Made by a program: the position numbers and the translations under genes | The notes under the pieces: model-generated | The model's database searches: none | What the model saw: only the letters and a program-made list of their open reading frames with translations | What the model was told of the DNA's origin: nothing | Part shown: positions 10,901-19,156 of the stretch, in pieces | How the letters are laid out: every line of letters starts with the position of its first letter | How positions within the stretch are numbered: position 1 is the stretch's first letter | DNA from: Nitratireductor mangrovi | GTDB taxonomy: Bacteria > Pseudomonadota > Alphaproteobacteria > Rhizobiales > Rhizobiaceae | DNA length: 64,000 bases | Reading direction: 5' to 3' | NCBI RefSeq assembly: GCF_007922615.2 | Contig: NZ_CP042301.2 | Location: 1,488,001-1,552,000 of the forward strand

Positions 10901-11448
10901 TCAGGGAAGTCGGCTTCGAGCTCTACCAGCAGATGCTGGAGGAAGCGGTCGCCGAGTTGCGCGGCTCGGGTGAGACCGTCGATACGGGCTGGTCGCCGCA
11001 AATCACGGTTGGAACCGCCGTGATGATCCCGGAGGATTATGTCGCCGATCTCCAACTCAGGCTCGGGCTCTATCGGCGACTGGCCGAACTCGAAACCACC
11101 GGAGAGATCGACGCCTTCGGCGCCGAACTGATCGATCGTTTCGGCCCGCTGCCGGTCGAGGTCCAGCACCTCTTGAAGATCGTCTACATCAAGGCGCTGT
11201 GCCGCCGCGCCAATGTCGAGAAGCTCGACGCCGGTCCGAAGGGCGTCGTCATCCAGTTTCGCGACAAGGTGTTCCCGAACCCGGCAGGGCTCGTCGGAAT
11301 GATCGCCGAGCAAGGTTCGCTCGCCAAGATCAGGCCGGACCAGAGCGTGGTTTTCATCCGCGACTGGCCGAGCGCCGAAAAGAGGCTGGCCGGCGCCGCG
11401 GTGGTGATGACGCAGTTGACGAGGCTGGTGGAGAAGGCCGCGGCCTAG
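7948..11448 (+). CDS. mfd: Transcription-repair coupling factor Mfd
   Basis: Mfd displaces RNA polymerase stalled at DNA lesions and recruits UvrA. The 1166-residue protein carries the UvrB-like N-terminal module, the CarD-like RNA-polymerase-interaction domain (SGDIVVHADHGIGRFIGL, about residue 495), and a RecG-like translocase with Walker A GDVGFGKTEVA, DEEQHFG, SATPIPRTLQL, the TRG region and the QLRGRVGRS motif. The C-terminal TRCF domain is present (IPEDYVADLQLRLGLYRRLA). Its stop codon overlaps the convergent stop of the DsbA-fold gene by 4 bp. Confidence 0.97.
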   Translation: MTLLPKFGLASAAPGPVTVAGVADGFEAFALAAISAEAATDCPMLFVARDGQRIPAIREALAFVAPGLPVLELPAWDCLPYDRVSPGADAAARRLDALGAMIALKKAPHRAIVLSTVNAILQRIPPAAALESQFLTVRPGNQIDMKVLVERLETSGFERTGTVRDVSEYAVRGGILDLFAPGSPEPLRLDFFGDTLESIRAFDPATQRTTSQRNELVLKPASEVALTPEAVSRFRRAYIEAFGAPSRDDALYAAISEGRRFAGMEHWLPFFHEGMQTVFDYLPDVPVVFDTLANDSLGERHDLIRDHYEARRNQAEGKGLADATPYKPLPPELLYLDQDEVSAAASQRLRCDLTAFETPDSAGRRVVHARSKAGRTFAAERADPSANVFDHAVRHLTALRASGKRVMIAGWTEGSLDRLSQILDEHGLGGMERAADLAELDKLPPQEAGLAVLPVETGFETERLAVVSEQDILGDRLVRRSRRKRSADFITELSSLASGDIVVHADHGIGRFIGLRTVEAAGAPHDCLELHYAGDDRLFLPVENIELLSRYGSDAADTALDRLGGGNWQARKARLKKKLLEMAGQLIRIAAEREMRGAPAIRPPHGLYGEFAARFPYEETEDQQGAIDAVIDDLGAGRPMDRLICGDVGFGKTEVALRAAFLAAMEGFQVAVVVPTTLLARQHYRTFAERFSGLPVRVRQASRLVGAKELAETKKGLCDGTVDIVVGTHALLGASVRFKNLGLLIIDEEQHFGVKHKERLKELKSDVHVLTLSATPIPRTLQLALTGVRELSLIATAPVDRMAVRTFISPFDALVIRETLLRERYRGGQSFYVVPRISDLAEISGFLKESVPELKVATAHGQLPPGELDDIMNAFYDGKFDVLLSTTIVESGLDIPTANTLIVHRADMFGLAQLYQLRGRVGRSKVRAYALFTLPANRTLTANADRRLKVLQSLDTLGAGFQLASHDLDIRGAGNLLGEEQSGHIREVGFELYQQMLEEAVAELRGSGETVDTGWSPQITVGTAVMIPEDYVADLQLRLGLYRRLAELETTGEIDAFGAELIDRFGPLPVEVQHLLKIVYIKALCRRANVEKLDAGPKGVVIQFRDKVFPNPAGLVGMIAEQGSLAKIRPDQSVVFIRDWPSAEKRLAGAAVVMTQLTRLVEKAAA

Positions 11449-12128
11449 CCAGCCGCCGGCTCCAGTTCGCCGCGCGCCTTGGCCTCGGCGACCTGCCTGA
11501 TGGCGTCGGCGAGCGCTTCCGGCTCCTGCGCGCCCATCACCGCATAGCGGTTTTCGAGCAGGAAGCACGGCACGCCGCGAATACCCATGCGCGACGCCGT
11601 CTCGATCTCGGTGCGCACCGCGTCGCGGTCAGCGTCGGTGGGCAGCAGGCTTTCCACCACGGCGACGTCCATACCGGCATCGCGCGCGGCGTCGATCAGC
11701 ACGCTGCGATCGCCGACATTCTTGCCGTCCTCGAAATAGGCCTTGAACAGCGCGCCGACCAGACGATCCTGGACGCCGGGGCCGGCGGTCTGGGACCAGC
11801 GGATCACCCTGTGTGCATCGAGCGTGTTGGGCGAAACGGCAATCGCGCCGAAATCGAATTCTATGCCTGCTTCCTGGCCGGCACCCAGGACGGTCTTGTG
11901 AACCTCTTTCAGCCGCTCCTCGCTGCCGAACTTGGCCAGCATATATGCCTTGCGGTCATGGCCTTCGGCAGGGATGGTCGGATCGAGCTGGTAGGGCCGC
12001 CAGCGCACCTCGACCTCGACACCGTCCAGGTCTGCGATGGCCTGTTTCAGCCGCTGCCTGCCGATATAGCACCAGGGACAGACGACATCCGACACGACGT
12101 CGATTTGGACCTTGCTGCTGTCGCTCAT
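11445..12128 (-). CDS. DsbA-fold oxidoreductase (FrnE / 2-hydroxychromene-2-carboxylate isomerase-like)
   Basis: This is a 227-residue cytoplasmic DsbA-family protein. The thioredoxin-fold active site VVCPWCYIG (about residues 17-25) gives a CPWC motif typical of the FrnE branch, and the helical insertion and C-terminal RGVPCFLLENRYAVMGAQ (cis-Pro loop) are in place. The start at 12128 is supported by GGAGG seven bases upstream; the open frame continues further upstream but lacks family homology. No signal peptide is seen, so it is not a periplasmic DsbA. The exact substrate is unknown; family members are linked to polyketide redox steps or oxidative-stress disulfide handling. Confidence 0.82.
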   Translation of the reverse strand: MSDSSKVQIDVVSDVVCPWCYIGRQRLKQAIADLDGVEVEVRWRPYQLDPTIPAEGHDRKAYMLAKFGSEERLKEVHKTVLGAGQEAGIEFDFGAIAVSPNTLDAHRVIRWSQTAGPGVQDRLVGALFKAYFEDGKNVGDRSVLIDAARDAGMDVAVVESLLPTDADRDAVRTEIETASRMGIRGVPCFLLENRYAVMGAQEPEALADAIRQVAEAKARGELEPAAG

Positions 12129-12150
12129 GGTTGCCTCCGGCCGTTTTGGC

Positions 12151-13956
12151 CTAATCTGGGGCGTGCCACCAGCTTTGCAACTGGTAGCCGTAAAGCGGCG
12201 CCTGGTCAGGGTGCCGGATGCGCTTCCAGCGCGCCACCCACTTTTCGTCGCGGTGATAGAGCGGCACGACATAGGCACCGCTCAGCAGGACCCGGTCATA
12301 GGCGCGTACCGCGTCGATGAACTCGTCGCGCTGGCGCGCATTGAGCAGCGCGTCGATCATGGCGTCGAGCGCCGGGTCGGCCGCGCCGGCGAAGTTCCAC
12401 GAGCCCTGCGCCTCACGCGAGGCGCTGCCCCAGCGGCCGATCTGCTCGACGCCCGGTGACAGCGATGACGGGTAGGAATGCAGGATCACGTCATAGTCGA
12501 AGCTCAGGAGGCGCTGCTGATATTGCGCGGCATCGACCGAGCGCAGGCTTGCCTCGATGCCCAGCCGGGCGAGGGTGCGCTGCCACGCAAGCGCCAGTTC
12601 CTCCCCGCCCTTGGCGCGCAGCATGATCTCGAACGCCAGCGGCCGCCCGTCAGGCCCGACCAACTTGCCGCCCTGCATGGCGTAGCCCGCCTTCTTCAGC
12701 GCCTCGAAACCGTTGCGCAGGAACTCGCGATCGCGCCCCGAGCCGTCCGAAACCGGCGGTGCCCACGTGCCTTGCATGATCTCCGGTTCGACCGAGTCGG
12801 GGAAGGGCGCTAGCAGGGCCTTTTCGGCATCGCTGGCCGGCTGTTCCTGGGACGACAGCTCCGAGCCGTCGAAATAACTCTTTGTCCTGGTATAGGCGCC
12901 GTCGAACAGGTTGCGGTTCGCCCACTCGAAATCAAACAGCATTGCGAGCGCGGCGCGCACATCGCGATTCTGGAACACCGGGCGGCGGGTGTTCATCACG
13001 AAGCCGTACATGCCGGATGGCAGGCCGCTTTCGAACGTATCCTTGACGATGTCGCCGCTCGTCACCGCCGGGAAATCATATTCGCCGGTCCAGCGGCCGC
13101 TGTTGTTTTCGACGTGGACGTCGACCAGTCCCTTCTTGAAGGCTTCGAAGAGCGCGTTCTCGTCGCGGAAATAGTTGATGCGCACCTCGTCGTAATTGTC
13201 GAAGCCGCGCTTTGAGGGAATATCCTTTGCCCAGTAGTCGGGGTTGCGTTTCAGAACCAGAAGTTCACCGGGGCGAACCGCGTCCACGGTGTAGGGACCG
13301 CTGCCGATCATCGGCTTCAGCGTCGATTTCTCGAAGGTTTCGGCATCGGTCGCGTGTTCGGGCAGCACCGGCATCAGACCGAGGATCAGCGGCAATTCGC
13401 GATCGCCTTCGCCAAAGGTGAAGCGGACGCCGTTGTCGCCGACCTTTTCCATCCTGGCGATCTTGTCCACGGTGCGCCTGTAGCGGGGAAAACCCTTGTC
13501 GCGCAGAAGCTTGAAGGTGAAGATCACATCGTCCGCCGTGATCGGCTCGCCGTCCGAAAACCGTGCCCGCTCGTCGAGGGTGAACTCGACGAAAGAACGC
13601 TCCTCGTCGGTCTCGACGGTCTTGGCGATCAGTGGATAGAGCGTGAAGGGCTCGTCATAGGAGCGCTGCATCAGGCTTTCGAAGACGTTGTAGCCGAAGT
13701 CGAGGTCGAGCGTTCCGCGCGCCGCCGACCCCTGAATGATGAAAGGATTGAGGCTGTCGAACGAGCCCTGCACTGCATAGTCGACCGAACCGCCCTTCGG
13801 CGCATCCGGATTGGCGTAGGGAAGATGCTCGAAATCGGCTGGCAGCGCCGGTTCGCCATGCATGGCGAGGGCATGGCTCGGTTCGGCCTCCCCCGTCGCC
13901 ATGCCGCTCAGGAAGGCGGCGGCAAACGCGACCGTCGTCAGGGCAAATCGGTTCAT
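12151..13956 (-). CDS. Extracellular solute-binding protein, YejA-like (oligopeptide/microcin C type)
   Basis: This is a periplasmic SBP_bac_5 (family 5) binding protein of 601 residues. A signal peptide is clear (MNRFALTTVAFAAAFLSGM, cleaved near GEAEP). The mature start HALAMHGEPALPADFEHLPY and the motif PYANPDAPKGG are typical of the YejA branch, which delivers oligopeptides and microcin C-like compounds to YejBEF. The start at 13956 is chosen because it begins the signal peptide and has a GAGG site upstream; the reading frame upstream is not homologous. No permease or ATPase genes adjoin it, so it is an orphan here. It is followed by the DsbA-fold gene on the same strand. Confidence 0.88.
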   Translation of the reverse strand: MNRFALTTVAFAAAFLSGMATGEAEPSHALAMHGEPALPADFEHLPYANPDAPKGGSVDYAVQGSFDSLNPFIIQGSAARGTLDLDFGYNVFESLMQRSYDEPFTLYPLIAKTVETDEERSFVEFTLDERARFSDGEPITADDVIFTFKLLRDKGFPRYRRTVDKIARMEKVGDNGVRFTFGEGDRELPLILGLMPVLPEHATDAETFEKSTLKPMIGSGPYTVDAVRPGELLVLKRNPDYWAKDIPSKRGFDNYDEVRINYFRDENALFEAFKKGLVDVHVENNSGRWTGEYDFPAVTSGDIVKDTFESGLPSGMYGFVMNTRRPVFQNRDVRAALAMLFDFEWANRNLFDGAYTRTKSYFDGSELSSQEQPASDAEKALLAPFPDSVEPEIMQGTWAPPVSDGSGRDREFLRNGFEALKKAGYAMQGGKLVGPDGRPLAFEIMLRAKGGEELALAWQRTLARLGIEASLRSVDAAQYQQRLLSFDYDVILHSYPSSLSPGVEQIGRWGSASREAQGSWNFAGAADPALDAMIDALLNARQRDEFIDAVRAYDRVLLSGAYVVPLYHRDEKWVARWKRIRHPDQAPLYGYQLQSWWHAPD

Positions 13957-14216
13957 GGTGCCTCGCTGTGCCCGGGGTGTCTCGAATCGCCTCGAACCTA
14001 TCATGAAAGGCGCCGGTGTCGGCAAAGCGGCAGGCGCGGGATCGGCTCGAAATGGCTGGATTCGGGCGGTCGGGCAGTGTAACACGGCCCGGAAACCGAT
14101 TTTGCGGCCGGCAACGACCCGGCGCCGGCGGCTGCAGTCATCCTGTTGCCTCATTTGGCAAACAGGTAGCGGGTCAAAAGAGCTGGCAACGGAACGCTCG
14201 AAAGGATCAATCCAGA

Positions 14217-14852
14217 ATGAAGATCAATCGCAAAAGCGCGACCCGACTGACGGTACTGGCAGGCGCCGCAACGGCGTTCCTGGCGGCCAATGTCATTCCG
14301 GCATCCGCGCAGCAGGCCCAGCAGCCGCAGATTCCGCGTGGATGGTTCAAGGCCTGCTCCAAGCAGGAGGATGTCGACATCTGCAATGTCCAGAACATCA
14401 TCCTGGCTGATTCAGGCCAGCTCATCACCGGGGTGAGCCTGATCGAGATCAAGGGCAAGGTGAACCGCAAGGTCTTCCAGATAACGGTGCCGACCGGGCG
14501 GCTGATGAAGCCGGGGGTCGGCGTCCAGGTCGATGGCGGCAAGGCGCAGAAGGTCGACTACGCCGTCTGCCTGCCGGACCGCTGCGTAGCCGAGGTGCCG
14601 CTCACCGATCCGCTCATCGACTCCTTCAAGAAGGGCGGCGAGCTGACGCTCACCTCAGTCAACTTCCAGAACCAGCCGAACCCGATCAAGGTTTCGCTGC
14701 AGGGCTTCACCGACGCCTTTGACGGCGCGCCGCTTCAGCAGTCCGACATCGAAGACCGCCAGAAGAAGCTGCAGGAGTTCGTCTCGAAGAACAACGAGGA
14801 TTTCGCCAAGAAGCTCAAGGAAGAGCAGGAAAAGGCGAAAGCCGGCAACTGA
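14217..14852 (+). CDS. Invasion-associated locus B (IalB) family periplasmic protein
   Basis: The protein has 211 residues with a signal peptide ending ANVIPASAQQ (about residue 32). The mature part matches the IalB family: GWFKACSKQEDVDICNVQ, the LIEIKGKVNRK strand and paired cysteines (WFKAC...DICN and VCLPDRC). IalB was named in Bartonella for erythrocyte invasion, but homologues are general in free-living Rhizobiales, where the role is undefined. The C-terminal 40 residues are a charged helix (FAKKLKEEQEKAKAGN), probably a coiled coil. A strong terminator lies 25 bp downstream. Confidence 0.85.
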   Translation: MKINRKSATRLTVLAGAATAFLAANVIPASAQQAQQPQIPRGWFKACSKQEDVDICNVQNIILADSGQLITGVSLIEIKGKVNRKVFQITVPTGRLMKPGVGVQVDGGKAQKVDYAVCLPDRCVAEVPLTDPLIDSFKKGGELTLTSVNFQNQPNPIKVSLQGFTDAFDGAPLQQSDIEDRQKKLQEFVSKNNEDFAKKLKEEQEKAKAGN

Positions 14853-14876
14853 CTTCCACAAAAGTGGCTGGAATCG

Positions 14877-14906
14877 AAAGCGGGGCCAATGCGCCCCGCT
14901 TTTTTG
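14877..14906 (+). terminator. Intrinsic terminator between ialB-family gene and hspQ
   Basis: AAAGCGGGG (14877-14885) pairs with CCCCGCTTT (14894-14902) across an 8-base loop, and the plus strand continues with T residues (six Ts in all). It terminates the IalB-family gene. It lies between convergent genes, so it may also stop hspQ transcription, though only a short A-run serves the minus strand. Confidence 0.85.
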
Positions 14907-14928
14907 TTGGCCCTATGCGGCTGCGAAA

Positions 14929-15261
14929 TCAGTGAACGCCGGAGTTCTTGGGCTCGTAGCGGCCGTCGGCCGTCTTGTTGAAGAACTCGGCGATCTGCGG
15001 GTGTCTGACCGGTTCGCCGGAATCGTCGGGCACCAGATTCTGTTCCGAAACATAGGCGATGTATTCGGTTTCCTCGTTTTCGGCGAGCAGGTGGTAGAAA
15101 GGCTGGTCCTTGGAGGGACGGATGTCCTCGGGGATCGCCTGGTACCATTCCTCGGAATTGTCGAACTCGGGGTCGACGTCGAAGATGACACCGCGGAACG
15201 GGAAAATGCGGTGGCTGACCACCTGGCCGATCTGAAACTTGGCTTTTTTGATATCTGTCAT
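14929..15261 (-). CDS. hspQ: Heat shock protein HspQ
   Basis: This is a 110-residue HspQ/YccV-like protein. In enterobacteria HspQ is a Lon specificity factor and binds hemimethylated DNA. The motifs GQVVSHRIFPFRGVIFDVDPEF (in two parts), DQPFYHLL and AYVSEQNL are all seen, and residues 7-90 cover the whole fold. The ATG at 15261 (MTDIKKAKF) is used; an in-frame ATG four codons upstream (15273) is possible and neither has a strong ribosome site. The gene converges with the IalB-family gene and is divergent from the AEC transporter. Confidence 0.88.
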   Translation of the reverse strand: MTDIKKAKFQIGQVVSHRIFPFRGVIFDVDPEFDNSEEWYQAIPEDIRPSKDQPFYHLLAENEETEYIAYVSEQNLVPDDSGEPVRHPQIAEFFNKTADGRYEPKNSGVH

Positions 15262-15377
15262 AACGCTTGCCATTCTGACTTCTATTTGGCGCACGTCGGC
15301 GGGCAGTTCAATAGCCCCGGCCTTGACCCTGCGCGAGGGAGCCGGTAGCCGCTTCGGGTTACCCGCGCGGCGAGCAC

Positions 15378-16343
15378 ATGGCAGAAATCTTCGGACTCGT
15401 TCTTCCGTTCTTCGGGCTGATCTTTCTCGGCTTCTTCGTGGCCCGGATCGTGCGCCAGCCTCTCGAGGCGCTCGGCTGGATGAACATCTTCGTCATCTAT
15501 GTCGCGCTTCCGGCCCTGTTTTTTCAGCTGCTGTCGAAAACGCCGATTGAGAAGCTCACGGAATGGAGCTTCATCTTCGGAGCGGTCTTTTCGACCTATG
15601 TCATGTTTTCGCTGATGTTTGTGGCGTCGGTGCTGTGGTCGCGCGGCGAGATCGCCCAAAGCACGGTCAAGGGACTGGCCGCGGCCTACGGCAATATCGG
15701 CTACATGGGGCCGGGTATCGCGCTGATCGCGTTCGGCGAGGAGGCGGCAGTCCCGGTCGCCCTCATCTTCTGCTTCGAAAACATCATGCATTTCGCCATC
15801 GCGCCGATGATGATGGCACTGGCCGGCGACGACAGGCGCGGCGCGGGGGCACTTGCCGTCGACGTCGTGAGGCGGATCGCGCTGCATCCCTTCATCATTG
15901 CCACCGCCGTCGGCGTTGCAGCCGCCGCGCTGGCTGTCGCCCCGCCGCAGCCGGTGGAACGCCTGCTGGAAACGCTGGCCCGCGCCGCCGCGCCTTGCGC
16001 GCTCTTCGCCATGGGGGTGACGCTGGCTCTCAGGCCCTTGAAACGCGTCCCGCGCGAACTGGGCGCGATCGCGGTGCTCAAGCTCGTGCTGCACCCGCTG
16101 CTTTGCTACGTGGTGCTGAGCGCCATAGGCGACTTCGATCCGGTCTGGGTTTCGACCGCGGTGCTCTTGGCGGGGCTGCCGACCGCGACCAATGTCTTCG
16201 TGATCGCCCAGCAATATCACACATGGGTCGAGCGCGCTTCCGCCAGCGTTCTCATCACGACGGTGCTGTCGGTGGCGACCGTCACCGGGCTTCTCTACCT
16301 GATCAAGTCAGGCGCGCTGCCGCCGGACCTGTTCCCGGGTTGA
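15378..16343 (+). CDS. AEC family (auxin efflux carrier-like) transporter
   Basis: This 321-residue membrane protein has about ten hydrophobic helices in two halves, as in the AEC family (malonate/auxin carriers, MdcF-like). Characteristic pieces are LPALFFQLL near residue 45, YGNIGYMGPGIAL near 110 and GLPTATNVFVIAQQY near 265. The substrate cannot be read from the sequence; organic anions such as malonate are usual for bacterial members. Its last 36 bp overlap the 3' end of the convergent monooxygenase gene. Confidence 0.85.
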   Translation: MAEIFGLVLPFFGLIFLGFFVARIVRQPLEALGWMNIFVIYVALPALFFQLLSKTPIEKLTEWSFIFGAVFSTYVMFSLMFVASVLWSRGEIAQSTVKGLAAAYGNIGYMGPGIALIAFGEEAAVPVALIFCFENIMHFAIAPMMMALAGDDRRGAGALAVDVVRRIALHPFIIATAVGVAAAALAVAPPQPVERLLETLARAAAPCALFAMGVTLALRPLKRVPRELGAIAVLKLVLHPLLCYVVLSAIGDFDPVWVSTAVLLAGLPTATNVFVIAQQYHTWVERASASVLITTVLSVATVTGLLYLIKSGALPPDLFPG

Positions 16344-17528
16344 CGTTGCCGCCTGCCTGAACCCGCTGCCGGGCTCCATGCCTTCGCGCATGAAGAAGGC
16401 GCGCAGCGGCGCCAGCGCCGACAGCAGGCCAAGGCCGGCGGAGCGGGCAAGCTGCGCCGGCAGGAAGCCTGACAGCAAAGACGCATTGAGCGCGTTGACA
16501 GCCCCGGCACGCGCCACGATGTCCGGACGCCGACGTGCCGAATAGTCCGAAAGAGCGCGTTCCGATCCGGGATCGCCGCGGAACCTTTCGGCGGTGGCGA
16601 CGAGGTCGCGGACGTCGCGGATGCCGAGATTGAGGCCCTGGGCGCCGATTGGCGGGAAGACGTGGGCCGATTCTCCAACCAGCGCGACGCGGTTCCTGGC
16701 AAAGCGCGAGGGCAGGGCGGCCGACAGGGGATAGGTCTGGCGACCCGGCTCCGCCGTTACCCGTCCGAGCATCGACTGCATCTTTTCTTCGATCAGCAAC
16801 GAAATCTCCGCGTCGGACAGGGCCTCCAGCCGTTCGGCCTCCTCCGGGCGCACCACCCAGACCAGGCTGGAACGGCGCCCGGGCAGCGGAACCTGGGTGA
16901 AGGGGCCGGTCTCGGTATGAAATTCCGTGGAGCAAAAGCCATGGTCACGCTCATGCGCGAAGTTGAGCACCAGCGCTGTCTGCCGGTAGGAATGCCGCAC
17001 GGCGCGGATGCCCGCCGCCTCCCGGGCCGCCGAGCCGCGCCCGTCGGCTGCGACCGCGAGTTGGGCCGCCACCGCGCTTCCGTCATCAAGGTTGGCGGTG
17101 ACATTCTCGGCATCGATCTGCCAGCCGGCGACCATGTCCCGTTGCCAGGCGATGTTTTCGGCGCGCTCCACCGCGGCCTGGAGTTCACGGTTCAGAACCG
17201 TGTTCGGGATATTGTGTCCGAACGCTTCCTCGCCGATTTCGGATGCACGGAAGGTCACCGGCAGGCTTCGCACCAACCGCCTTGTCGCGTCGACAATGCG
17301 CATCGTCTTCAGCGGCGCAGCGCCGGCAACAAGCGCCTCGCGCACACCGAGTTCGTCGAGGAACGACAGCGACGGCATCATCAATGCCGTCGTACGGCGG
17401 TCGTCCGTGCGTGGGACCGGTCCGAGTAATGAAACAGAAAAGCCTGCGTGGGCCAGGGCCAGAGCCGCGATAAGGCCCGCGGGCCCGGTTCCCGCGACAA
17501 TGACGGATCCCGAATCACCGTTTGCCAT
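16308..17528 (-). CDS. UbiH/UbiF-family FAD-dependent hydroxylase
   Basis: This is a flavoprotein monooxygenase of 406 residues. The N-terminal dinucleotide fold VIVAGTGPAGLIAALALAHAG (read in two parts) begins at about residue 8. The GD motif region VALVGESAHVFPPIGAQGLN is near residue 285, where the usual GDAAH is replaced by GESAH. This arrangement is typical of the ubiquinone-biosynthesis UbiH/UbiF/VisC group. The start at 17528 has GGAG nine bases upstream; the open frame continues more than 350 codons upstream only as a shadow of the DUF2182 gene. Likely role: a ring hydroxylation in ubiquinone synthesis, position not determined. Confidence 0.82.
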   Translation of the reverse strand: MANGDSGSVIVAGTGPAGLIAALALAHAGFSVSLLGPVPRTDDRRTTALMMPSLSFLDELGVREALVAGAAPLKTMRIVDATRRLVRSLPVTFRASEIGEEAFGHNIPNTVLNRELQAAVERAENIAWQRDMVAGWQIDAENVTANLDDGSAVAAQLAVAADGRGSAAREAAGIRAVRHSYRQTALVLNFAHERDHGFCSTEFHTETGPFTQVPLPGRRSSLVWVVRPEEAERLEALSDAEISLLIEEKMQSMLGRVTAEPGRQTYPLSAALPSRFARNRVALVGESAHVFPPIGAQGLNLGIRDVRDLVATAERFRGDPGSERALSDYSARRRPDIVARAGAVNALNASLLSGFLPAQLARSAGLGLLSALAPLRAFFMREGMEPGSGFRQAATSTREQVRRQRA

Positions 17529-17633
17529 GGCGGGCTCTCCTGCTAGCGTCGACGGCTTGGGAAGCCGGCTCTGAACTCTATATGGCACCGGCGCCGGTAC
17601 GATCAATCGGGCCGATTGCCACGGGAGCGGCGC

Positions 17634-18521
17634 TTGTCCGACGCGAGTGAAGATTTTCCCAGCCTGGATCGGACCGGCCGCGGCGTCGGCGCTTTCGCGC
17701 GCCGCCCGGGCCTGGGTGTCGTTGCCGCACTGATCCTGCTGACCGCGCTGGCGTGGCTGATGATGTTCGCCATGGCGCTGGAATTGTCGCGGCTTTCGCC
17801 GCTGGAAAATGGCCCCGGCACCGACATTCTTGCCTGGTTGCCCCATTTGGAACTGCCAGCCATGGCTCGATGGCTCCTGCGTCTTTGCGTGTTTCCCGCC
17901 GGGGCCGATGCCGACCTTTGGCGCTTCGTTGCGTTGGCGGGGATGTGGTTCCTGATGTCGGTGGCGATGATGCTGCCCTCGGCCACACCGATGATCGCTA
18001 CCTATTGCGAGATCGCCGATACCGCACGCGGAAAGAGCGCGCCGGTCGTCCATCCCCTGGTGCTGGTTGCGGGTTATCTCGCGACGTGGCTGGCGGCCTC
18101 CTTCGGCTTCGCCATGCTGACCTCGGTCCTGGGCGCGTCTACAGGAACCGAGGGGATCAGGCCGCTGCCGGTCGCGGCAGCGGCGATCGCGCTGGCGTTT
18201 GCCGGCCTCTATCAGTTCACCTCGCTGAAGGACGCCTGCCTTGCTAAATGCCGTAACCCGTTCGCCACGCTCTTCGCCCATTGGAGCGATCGCGCACCGA
18301 AAATATTCCGCCTCGGCGTCTTGCAGGGCATCTGGTGTCTCGGCTGCTGCTGGGCGCTGATGCTGGTCATGTTCGCGGTCGGCGTCATGAACCCGTTCTG
18401 GATGGCGTTGCTGGCGCTTTCCGCCGTTATCGAGAAGCAGGCGAGCGGACCGACATTCAGACGGACGGCCGGTGCGATATTGCTTGTCTGGGCCGGAAGC
18501 CTGCTTGTACTGTCCGCGTGA
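17634..18521 (+). CDS. DUF2182 family predicted metal-binding integral membrane protein
   Basis: This 295-residue polytopic membrane protein has about six to seven helices. DUF2182 hallmarks are the W-x-L-M-S-V-A-M-M-L-P motif (MWFLMSVAMMLPSATPM, about 107-123), the cytosolic loop LKDACLAKCRNP (near 205) and GVLQGIWCLGCCWALM (near 232), which contain conserved cysteine pairs suggestive of metal ligands. The TTG at 17634 is preferred because GGAG lies about 8 bases before it; another TTG at 17616 is in frame. It is followed 20 bp later by a DUF1326 gene. Function is not established for the family. Confidence 0.8.
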   Translation: MSDASEDFPSLDRTGRGVGAFARRPGLGVVAALILLTALAWLMMFAMALELSRLSPLENGPGTDILAWLPHLELPAMARWLLRLCVFPAGADADLWRFVALAGMWFLMSVAMMLPSATPMIATYCEIADTARGKSAPVVHPLVLVAGYLATWLAASFGFAMLTSVLGASTGTEGIRPLPVAAAAIALAFAGLYQFTSLKDACLAKCRNPFATLFAHWSDRAPKIFRLGVLQGIWCLGCCWALMLVMFAVGVMNPFWMALLALSAVIEKQASGPTFRRTAGAILLVWAGSLLVLSA

Positions 18522-18541
18522 ACGGAGGAACCACGCGACAG

Positions 18542-19156
18542 ATGCCAGACCACAGCTGGACCATGAAGGGGGAACTGGTTCTGTCGTGCAACTGCACGGT
18601 CTTTTGCCCCTGCGTCCTGTCGCTCGGCAACCATCCACCGACCGAAGGTTATTGCCAGACGTGGGCCGGGTTCCGCATCGACCAGGGCCATTTCGGCGAT
18701 GTTGACCTGTCGGGACTCAATCTCGGCCTGGTCATGGAAATTCCGGGCTATATGAGCCGCGGCAACTGGACGGCCGGCCTCTTCGTGGACGAACGCGCCT
18801 CGATCTACGCCCAGAAGGCTATCGGCAAGATCTTTTCGGGCAAGGCGGGCGGCACGACATCGCTGCTTTCGATCCTCGTCGGCAATTTTCTCGGGATCGA
18901 GCGAGCGCCGATCTCCTACGAGACCCGCGAGCGCACGCGGGTGTTCACGATTCCGAAAATCATCGACGGAGCAGTGACGCCGATCCCCGGCAAGGATCGT
19001 GAAACCGATACCGTAATCTCAAATTCCGAATACTGGATCGCGCCGGAGATCACGATTGCAAAGGCCGAGAAGAGCCGCATGCGCGCCTTCGGACGCAACT
19101 GGAACTTTGCCGGGCGCTCGGCCGAAATCTGCAAGCTGGACTGGCGCGGACCGTGA
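18542..19156 (+). CDS. DUF1326 domain protein
   Basis: This is a 204-residue protein of the DUF1326 family. The N-terminal family motif is intact: LSCNCTVFCPCVLSLGN (about residues 14-30), four cysteines within a short span. A second feature is the EYWIAPEITIAKAEKSRMRAFGRNW stretch (in parts) near the C-terminus. No signal peptide or membrane helix is seen. The start at 18542 gives the family's usual N-terminus, with GGAGG 14-18 bases upstream. It overlaps the next gene, pcs, by a GTGA stop/start. The pairing with DUF2182 is seen in many proteobacteria; the cysteine motifs in both suggest shared metal or thiol chemistry (inference). Confidence 0.82.
   Translation: MPDHSWTMKGELVLSCNCTVFCPCVLSLGNHPPTEGYCQTWAGFRIDQGHFGDVDLSGLNLGLVMEIPGYMSRGNWTAGLFVDERASIYAQKAIGKIFSGKAGGTTSLLSILVGNFLGIERAPISYETRERTRVFTIPKIIDGAVTPIPGKDRETDTVISNSEYWIAPEITIAKAEKSRMRAFGRNWNFAGRSAEICKLDWRGP

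Noticed and set aside
9349..11568. A 739-codon open frame antisense to mfd
   Set aside because: It is a shadow of the GC-rich mfd gene, with Asp/Arg/Gly-rich low-information sequence and no family resemblance. The same applies to the long antisense frames over glmU, glmS and rimO.
13957..14154. Upstream extension of the YejA-like gene
   Set aside because: The signal peptide begins at 13956. The extension is basic and non-homologous and would bury the signal peptide.
17529..18638. Upstream extension of the UbiH-family gene to a 776-residue protein
   Set aside because: The extra part is antisense to the DUF2182 gene and has no homology; a good ribosome site marks the start at 17528.
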